DNA of 64,000 nt from Cordia subcordata (Eukaryota; Streptophyta; Magnoliopsida; Boraginales; Cordiaceae): positions 868,001 to 932,000 of the forward strand of contig JAPTOF010000026.1 in the NCBI GenBank assembly GCA_028554755.1, read 5' to 3'. Of the stretch, positions 56,970 through 64,000 are shown in pieces; within the stretch, counting starts at the first letter, position 1, and each line of letters begins with the position of its first letter. Below the pieces are notes generated by a model. That model was not told the DNA's origin. It was given only the letters and a program-made list of their open reading frames with translations, and ran no database searches. The position numbers were made by a program, and so were the translations under genes.

Positions 56970-58929
56970 AGTGGGATCTTTCATGCACTGCATTTTTGGA
57001 AAAATGGAGATCAAAGATGCATGCATTCCATTTACCACACGGTGATTGCACTATCACTCTTCAAGATGTGGCGATGCTATTTGGATTACGTATCGATGGT
57101 GAGCTCGTCATTAATACAGGTATTCCTACGGAAGTTACATGGACGAGTGTATGCCAGAATTTGTTAGGATTTACACCTGAAGGAAAAGAATTAGATGGAG
57201 GGCGTCTTCGGTTGAGTACTTTGCGTGAGCGATTCGTTGTGTTATCGGAGAGTGCCCCAGATGAGGTCTTCCCGTAACATGCTCGAGCATATATCTTGCA
57301 GTTGATTGGAGGATTCTTGTTTGCCAACAAATCTCAATCTACAATACATCTCATGTTTTTGACACTACTTGATAATTTTGATAGGGCTGGTACTTTTAGT
57401 TGGGGAAGTGCTTGCCTTGCATGGTTGTATCGTGAGTTATGTCATGCATTAGTTGGTATTTCGAAGGATATAGCAGGGCCACTGATCATGCTTCAGGTAT
57501 GGGCTTGGGAACGATGCCCACACATTGCACCCATGAGATTGGCCCGAGAGCATATAGATGAGATGCCAGTCGTATTGGATGTCCCATTAGCAACCAGCTA
57601 ATTAAGTTATACATTATATATGACAATTATATATCCATGACTAATTTTTCAATGAATTTGAAATAATACTTTTCATGAAATGCAGGTGGATGATTGACTT
57701 TTCAGTCAAGAAAGTTGCCACACACGTGGTGTTCTAGTATAGATTTTAGCTTGATCGACTGACTGGTGTTCTAGTATAGATTTTAGCTTGATCGACTGAC
57801 TGGTGTTCTAGTATAGATTTTAGCTTGATCGACTGACTCCCGATCAGTTTCTGTGGCAACCCTACACAGAGGAGTTGTTGGCCATGCTTCCACAGTATTG
57901 TACTACTGCACGTGCTATTTGGACATGCTCTGTGTCATTGATATGTTTTCACATAGTGGAGCATCACTACCTAGCTTGAGTGATGAGGCAATTTGGATGG
58001 CAACAAGATATACCTCCACCATGTATGTAATCTAGAGAACTCCATAAGATTGATTTAAGAAAGGGGACAACTGACTAGAAAGGACCAAAGCTATATAGAC
58101 ATATGGGATCAGCATCATAACAATATTGTGGACGGTATACCAGCATCTGATGAGCCATCTCTAGATTATAAGGCATGGTACAGGCGTATCACATTTCCAT
58201 TTCTTACTTGGCTTGGATCTTTTCTTGATATGGCGGTATGTTTGTTCTATTTTTTCCTTAATTCACTTACGTTCTGTATGTAGTTTGTCTTGTATGTATA
58301 TTTTTTGTTGCATATAATAATTTAGTAAATTTATATTTATATGAGAGGTTACTGAGGCACAACATATAAATGATTTGTCAATAGGGACATCACATGATGT
58401 GTTTCCTGATATACATAGGTTTGCCAGTAGAATGTTGCATGCTCTTGGTAGGCGTAAACAATTTGATGACATACCAGATACAATTAAAAGACTGTCCACA
58501 TCTAGACTTGTAGATGCACATGACACATATGAACAGGAAATGAATTATGAAGATGCTATACCACCTTCTAACATGGACCCTAAATTTACATCATATATGT
58601 CAAAGTGTTACATCACTCTTCTTCAGTCGACTGGAGCATATATGGCGCATTCCTTGAGTACACAGTATGCATCTCATTTGCCACCTATGTCCTTTGAGTT
58701 CCAAGATGAGGATCTAGATAATGAGGCATATAGAGTTGGCAATGCCGATATCATGCTGAGGAAGGGATTGTTGTTGAGTGTTGAGAGTGTGCAGCTTAAC
58801 ATTGAAGTGCCTATCCAAACATTGAAAGTTTATCATAGGCATTCGGAGTGTAAGAAAAAACTGCGTTCACCGTGTCCGGAACGCACGAAAAAGCCAACGC
58901 GGTGTGGCATTGGATCACATTTGCTGTAG
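56970..58929 (+). pseudogene. Plant mobile domain (PMD, MAIN-like) gene relic inside the MULE-like element
   Basis: PMD blocks occur in order: LEKWRSKMHAFHLPHGDCTI, TLQDVAMLFGLRIDG and AYILQLIGGFLFANKS (exon A, to 57597); SWGSACLAWLYRELCHAL and MLQVWAWERCP; DQFLWQPYTEELL, ARAIW and CFHIVEHH (exon B, 57686 to about 58232); DIWDQHHNNIVDG and AWYRRIT. The last piece (58346-58929) ends with a basic tail and CGIGSHLL. PMD proteins occur as host factors (MAIN, MAIL1) and in transposons. Stops occur in exon A at about 57276, and several in exon B. A 37-bp triplication shifts the frame, and the exon A donor reads CT instead of GT. A relic, but the domain order is complete. Confidence 0.85.
57728..57838 (+). 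repeat. 37-bp triplication inside the PMD relic
   Basis: Three head-to-tail copies starting GGTGTTCTAGTATAG at 57728, 57765 and 57802, exact by eye. 37 is not a multiple of three, so the frame is destroyed. Confidence 0.92.
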
Positions 58930-59100
58930 ATACTCTTATTATTTTTAGTATTGAAATTATTAGAAGTGTTGTAATATGTTATTAAGTTTCTCTTTGTGTG
59001 TTTCAACTCTTTATGTCATATAAATATTAGCTTGTCATGTACAAGTTTCTATATCATAAGTAAAACATGAAGAATTATGGGAGACTTTGCTGAATTTTTA

Positions 59101-60185
59101 ATAAACCATTCCATTATTTAATAATTCAAAACACACTAATCATACAAATAACCAAAAGCAAAAAATAATAATGGAATTGCCAAAGTCTCCTCGTCTAATA
59201 TGTATTCAACTGAATACCAATACTCATGGCCTTGACATGTCAAATATTTCGTTGAGATGTATAATCCAAGTCATATTAAGTGGTTGGTGACATTAAGCAT
59301 TATGTCACTAATTCTGTTGTTCTACTTGTTGTTGTCCGAATTCACTAATTCTATTGTTATGCTTGTTACTAACATAATTCACCATGTTGATATTTGTCAA
59401 AGACATTATCACCATAGACTAACACAAAACTTCCTTTTCTCCCAAATAAGCAACTTTTGAATCCAAGGCATCTTACCTATGGTACAAAAAATCACAAGGA
59501 ATGATGAGACAAAGAAAAACAAACTTAGTAGAGGTATGCGTCGTAAAGTGTTTATCATCAGAAAAGCAATGAAATGATGTATAGATGTTGAACTATAAAC
59601 CTTACAAAGACATCTTAATTTTTAAAATATGTGATAACACAAAATTATAAACATTTTTTTTAATCATTCTAATGTTAAATTTTGAATTTTTGGTTTTCAA
59701 TTTTTAAATTTTTAAAATTTTCAATTTCATTTTTTAAAATTTTTAATCATTTCAACATTAAATTTTCTAATTTGTAGTTTTCAATTTTTATCTTTTTTAC
59801 TTTTTAATTATTTCAATGTTAAATTATTTAATTTTTATTAATAGTATTTAATTTTATTATTTAGTTCATATATTGTTAGTATTTTTAATTTTTGAATTAA
59901 AATTATTATTAAAATTACAAATATACACACCACATTAGTGTGTTATGGGAAAAAAGAAAAATAAAAAATAACTTTGTGTCTTAAAGACACAAAATCTAAC
60001 TTTGTTTGACTAATCATCTGTTTATGTGGCCGGTTTTACCACGTGTGTCAGCCATGTCATGGTGATTTATTTGAACTTTGTGTATTCATACAAAGTATTT
60101 GAAGGTGATTATTTAACTCATTTTTTTGATAAATTAATTATTTTAATGTAAAATTTATAAAATATAATTAATTTGGTCATTACCG
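59101..60185. repeat. Right TIR of MULE-like element
   Basis: About 1085 bp, inverted match to 54274-55342 with scattered substitutions and small indels. Confidence 0.85.
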
Positions 60186-60946
60186 CTCAATTTGCGAACA
60201 AATCGGTTCATGTCAAGTTGAGTTTGTGACTTGAAGTCACGAACTCCATTGAAACTACACCTGGCAACAACCCACCAAGTCAGCCTCCTCGAAAATATTG
60301 GTGGGTAGACGTGACTCCTTCAAAATCGTGTCTTTAAAATACAATTTTAAATGATAATATTTAACTTGTTTTTTTAACCTTGCTATTTTAATATAAAAGT
60401 TCTAGAAGGTTGTTCAAGAAAATTTTTACTTGGACAATTCCCAAAAAGGAGGTCATATAGTTTATCATACATGCTTTCCGTGCAAGTACGATTGTTTTTG
60501 TTTCTTTTTATTTTCTTTTTGGGATTAAAATACAATAATGTAGCTACTAATTACATAATTTACCTTCTTTTAACTTCTATAAAATTTGTTAACTTCTGCA
60601 AAGAAAATTTCGGACGAAAATTCATGGTGACAGCAATAAATTTGTTAACTTGTCAAAAGAAAATTTCTGACGAAATTCATGGTGACAGCAATATATGAAC
60701 AGAAATGTAATCCAACCCAAAACTACTTGTAAGGAGTCGTCACAGTCCCTGAAGATGGCTAAACGCCAAAACTGAAAACGATACAATTAAAAAGATGACA
60801 GTGTCCTGTTCTTTTGTCTTCCCTTTCAAGTTAAAAAGGTTCCAGCAGTCATCAAAGTGAAAAATGCATGAAGAGAAACTTACTGTCAACCATGTCAGAT
60901 GGGATACAAACATCTCATCTCATCTCATCTGATCCAGTTTTAAAGA
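60186..60946. other. Intergenic and 3' flank of the ADH-like gene
   Basis: A short direct repeat around GAAAATTTC(G/T)GACGAAA(A)TTCATGG (60605 and 60659) and a (CATCT)n run at 60911-60930 lie here. The last part is probably the ADH 3' UTR. No other gene. Confidence 0.45.
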
Positions 60947-61138
60947 TTACATGATTTCAACGACAGCCCGCCCGGTAATAGTTCCCTGATCAAGATCCTT
61001 GTAAGCTTGTGCTGCTTCCTCAAATTCGCACTTCCTCGAAACAGCCGCTTTGAGGTTGAAAATGCCTCTTTCGGCCAATTTGATCAATTTTGGAAGATCT
61101 TGCCTAGCTCTACCTCCATAAGAGCCGACAACTTTTAT
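60947..61138 (-). CDS. ADH-like last exon
   Basis: Acceptor CATGTTGCAG precedes ATAAAAGTTGTCGG; 63 codons then TAA. Confidence 0.88.
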   Translation of the reverse strand: MKVVGSYGGRARQDLPKLIKLAERGIFNLKAAVSRKCEFEEAAQAYKDLDQGTITGRAVVEIM

Positions 61139-61828
61139 CTGCAACATGCAATTGTGACAGAAGAAACTCAAAGATGGAAGGAAAGATGCTTTTTGATCTA
61201 GAAGGGCCTAAAAGATGGATTATATAATGAAAATATGCATAACTAGTCATGATGTGAAAAGTCCAATAATCTCCACATGCATATCATCCCTAAATCACCC
61301 TTCAAATGTTATTTTCTATTTTCAGAGGATCAACTAAAGAGATTATCGAGCACATTATACTAAGTATACAGCAATAGCTGGGAGAAGAACTCGAAATCCG
61401 TCCAGCTTCTCTTTTCTTTTCGACTCAAAAGTCATCCATAACGTAATGTTGAGAAAGTAGGATGATGGCAGGAAAAAATTAGCATGGAAGACTGAAACAC
61501 TATGTTACAACATACAAAGGAGTCCCACGTTGGAAAATCTCAAGATTCAAGATCACCATATAAGGTTCTGGACCACTCCTCGTATTAACCAATTGGTTTT
61601 TATGATGGAACTTCAGTGATTCGTAACACACTAAGTAGTTGCTTCGCAGAAACATACCTGCCTACGAACTAAATGGTTTATATCCACCTCTCCTTTGGCA
61701 CCAGCGAGTGCAAGGCCAATCATCACAGCCTTCCCTCCATCACGGACACTTTGCACACACTGATTAAATGTCTGTGGCCTTCCTAATGCCTCCACAGCAA
61801 TGTCTACGCCCATGCCTCCAGTAAGATC
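60947..61828 (-). CDS. Zinc-type alcohol dehydrogenase-like protein, 3' end (last two exons visible)
   Basis: Exon 61828-61658 reads DLTGGMGVDIAVEALGRPQT, VRDGGKAVMIGL and INHLVRRQ. After a 519-bp intron, exon 61138-60947 reads IKVVGSYGGRARQDLPKLIK and ends AVVEIM with TAA at 60949-60947. Phase 0 joins both (RRQ/IKVVGSYGG). These are the C-terminal part of the NAD(P)-binding domain and the return of the GroES-like domain of medium-chain dehydrogenases, closest in memory to the Arabidopsis GroES-like zinc ADH family protein. The catalytic zinc ligands lie in exons beyond the right edge. Both exons are free of stops. Intron 61139-61657 carries a solo TRIM LTR. Confidence 0.88.
61503..61628. mobile_element. 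Solo TRIM-type LTR in ADH-like intron
   Basis: 126 bp from TGTTAC to GTAACA (perfect 6-bp inverted ends), flanked by CACTA on both sides (61498-61502 and 61629-61633). The interior GAGTCCCACGTTGGAAAAT...ATATAAGG is typical of small plant TRIM LTRs. A 5-bp duplication around one LTR indicates LTR-LTR recombination. Confidence 0.85.
61658..61828 (-). CDS. ADH-like penultimate exon
   Basis: Acceptor TTGAGCAG precedes GATCTTACTGG; ends CGTAGGCAG at a GTATGT donor; 57 codons, phase 0 at both ends. Confidence 0.85.
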
Positions 61829-62821
61829 CTGCTCAAGCAGATGAATTTATCAAAAACTTTTTAAGATCTCTGTCTCTCTCGCACACACACAAATCAAGTA
61901 CCTATAGAGTTCCAAATCTCAATGAAATCCTCTAGTTATCCAAAGAATTATATATCCGTGGATTTTATATGTAACAATTCCTCTAATTATGTTGTGGAAG
62001 TGTGCATGAGTATTGTAACATTGATTAATCAATTGGTATGTGGCATGATTAATCAATTGTTATGTGGCATCTGATTAGAAATGATATGAATGGAGAGGAG
62101 AATATCAAGCACTACCACTTTGATCGAATTATAAAGTTGAGCTTTTCCTCGAATACAAGACAATAGCAAGAATAAGCTATCACATGATAAATATCTAATA
62201 TATGTAACAATATGCATATAGGCATTCCATTTGAGGTGCTAGTACAAGGGAGAAAAATTTTAGGCACAACAAAATGACAAATAGAAACAGCTCATGGGAG
62301 GAAAAAATTTACTTAGAATGTTTACATAAGGGAAACAACAATTAAAGTAAAACTGACTGCAAGGTTGAGCAATTACAATTGGACCACCAGCATCATTATT
62401 TGCGCATGCAAAAATGAGCTGCTAAGTCTGTTAACTTCCCCAACAAGAAAACGAAATTCTATCTCAGCCAGGAAGGAGAAGCTAGTTCTCTCCACAATTG
62501 ACCATTTTCAACTGAGATCCAGTAAACAATCTCAAAATTGCATCCAGTTTGAAGAAAACTGAAAGTTCTATTTCCATTATGGTGGCAAAGAATGAGTTGA
62601 CATTTTAAAGAAAGAAAAGGAAAGGAAGAGGAGTTAACAGGAGGAGAATCCTAAGTTTAAAATGCATAAAAAGGTTATGATTGTAAACTTATGAAGAAGA
62701 TGAGCCACTTCTAGTAATTGGATGTCTAACTCAGATCTATGTGACATCTATTGATCTTACAGCAGCTGAATGAAATAACATCCTAGTGAAAATGATTGAA
62801 AATTTACCACAAAGCTCCCTT

Positions 62822-62951
62822 ATTCCTTTTCTATTGCCTTTTTTTCTTTTTTCTTTTTCAAACCCCCCACCCCTATGATTTGAACCCAGGACCTCACACC
62901 TAGAGGAGATAGTCTCAACCACTTGAGTTATCTCCTAATTCCTCTATTGCC
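62822..62951 (-). mobile_element. tRNA-type SINE (99 bp), minus orientation, in ADH-like intron
   Basis: Flanking copies ATTCC(TTTT)CTATTGCC (62822-62838 and 62938-62951) are the target duplication, with a small length change. On the minus strand the body (62937-62839) reads an A-box-like TAACTCAAGTGG, a B-box GGGTTCAAATC and an A-rich tail. Same family and same body length as the SINE at 37660-37758. Confidence 0.85.
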
Positions 62952-64000
62952 GCTTCTGGAAATTATATATAAAATTTGGAGTCTGGTGTAAAGTTGAGAA
63001 TCAGGTTCATTAGTAGTGCTACTTATGAAAGGTTGGACATCACTTATCGAGGAAATTTCTTAATACTGAAAACCACGGTCAATCTCCCATTAGAAAGAGG
63101 GTTTAAAAATTAATACTCTGAAGATATCATGACATGTCTAATTACATAAACACAACATGATAAATTGGGTTCCACGCAAAGGCCAAAGTGCCATTGAAGG
63201 AAAAGATAGAATTTCTAATGTCTAATGATGGTGGCATGCCCATCAATGGCACCACTACAAAGTTGTCTTCCATCTACATATTCCCTCATCAGGGCATGAT
63301 AGTGTTGATACTTGCGCTATTATTATCAGCTTCTCAAGTAACAGATTTAAGTGCTCCAGAAAATTTCAACTTTTTCTTCAAGTTATGATTAGGCCCTGCT
63401 AGCCATTCTCAGCAGCAAACATTGAATTGGTCAAAAGAGACTGTAAATGAAAAGGACAAAGTCCAACCACACCAAATATTGATCGAGGAAAAACTATAAA
63501 ATAATACCATTTTAGTTCTCTTTCTCCAGCTGCTCGAACAGAACAAGTATAGTCACTAACTCTCTTCACTAAGTTACGAACAGAACACAAGAATACCTAC
63601 ATTACAGCCTGTTCTATATACCCCAAGGTGACATGTCACACATCTGGCACTGGGATAATTAGTATGACAATGGCATCTGTGAAAGACACCTCAACATAAG
63701 GCTAGGCACTCCAAACTCTTTAGTTCAAGGTGAAAGTAGCTAACAGTTGCATTAGTACAAGATCAAGAACTACCAAATCATTCCTAGAATAAGAAACTAA
63801 GTTCTATCTACTTAGATTGAGAAAGGAAGAGTTCACTGAATTTTATTGACTAATTGAGAAGGTTAATAATTTACTTCAGGTGCAATTTAAATTATTAAAC
63901 CACAAAAGAATGTATCACTCTATATGCAGTATGTGTCCTTTCACTGGCCCAAAAGTTCCCAAACTTTTCAGTGTGATACCCACATCTTCAGATCAATGAA
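62952..64000. other. ADH-like gene intron, remaining right edge
   Basis: No upstream ADH exon could be recognised on the minus strand to the window end. Open frames at 63188-63388 (+) and 63399-63590 (-) have no family features. Confidence 0.45.

Larger units (their letters stand above)
54274..60185. mobile_element. MULE-like element with about 1.07-kb TIRs, carrying transposase relic and a plant-mobile-domain gene
   Basis: Inverted repeats 54274-55342 and 59101-60185 match along their length; landmarks are AATGACCAAA at the outer ends, AAAGACACAAAGTTA, CATAACACACTAATG, ACAATATATGAACTAAATAA, and AAACCATTCCATTATTTAATA at the inner ends. Between them lie a minus-strand MuDR-type transposase fragment, a foldback (55826-56336), a TA microsatellite and a plus-strand PMD pseudogene. 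Long TIRs and a MuDR transposase point to a Mutator-like element. A 9-bp target duplication could not be found, so the outer ends may lie slightly elsewhere. Confidence 0.8.

Noticed and set aside
57061..57330. 89-codon minus frame
   Set aside because: Shadow of the PMD exon on the other strand.
59257..59460. 67-codon plus frame with a hydrophobic stretch
   Set aside because: It lies in the right TIR, and the matching left TIR does not preserve it.
62737..62922. 61-codon minus frame
   Set aside because: It is produced by the SINE and its A/T-rich tail, not by an ADH exon.

Overview
This is AT-rich plant nuclear DNA, almost certainly from a eudicot. Genes have canonical GT-AG introns, the flanks are full of plant Ty1/copia elements, TRIMs, SINEs, hAT-like, MULE-like and Helitron-like repeats, and the recognisable genes belong to plant families. 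No tRNA, rRNA, CRISPR array or bacterial-type operon was seen.

Three host genes are supported. (1) A MACPF-domain gene on the minus strand (start codon at 12064, five exons visible down to 1262, the 3' part beyond the left edge). Its first intron carries an antisense, decayed copia element (6315-11124), and a copia 3' end lies at 1-778 in a later intron. (2) A plus-strand eugenol/isoeugenol synthase-like reductase of the PIP family (34504-44780, five exons). Its introns are swollen by a MITE, a SINE with perfect target duplications, a 180-bp tandem duplication and a Helitron-like repeat array. The exon 4/exon 5 junction is out of phase by one base, so the copy may be broken. (3) The 3' end of a minus-strand zinc alcohol dehydrogenase-like gene (last two exons, 60947-61138 and 61658-61828). 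Its visible introns hold a solo TRIM LTR and a SINE.

Between genes 1 and 2 (about 15.6-30.7 kb) is a nested retrotransposon block. An old copia element is split twice: element 2 (16695-21341, minus) sits at the 3' end of its 5' LTR with TSD TTCAC, and element 3 (21717-30442, plus) sits in its gag with TSD TATCT. Element 3 itself contains two related hAT-like insertions, each with a tRNA-like A-box/B-box pair, and a 222-bp internal tandem duplication.

Between genes 2 and 3 lie a nested foldback element (46.13-49.19 kb), a SINE with 15-bp target duplications inside an LTR-like sequence (51.2 kb), a Helitron-like 3' end (53.9-54.06 kb), and a 5.9-kb MULE-like element with about 1.07-kb terminal inverted repeats (54274-60185). 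That element carries a truncated MuDR-type transposase on the minus strand, a 0.5-kb foldback, and a decayed plant-mobile-domain (PMD) gene on the plus strand. It is the most unusual composite in the window. All coding parts of the mobile elements seen here are broken. Coordinates of repeat ends and splice sites were read by eye.
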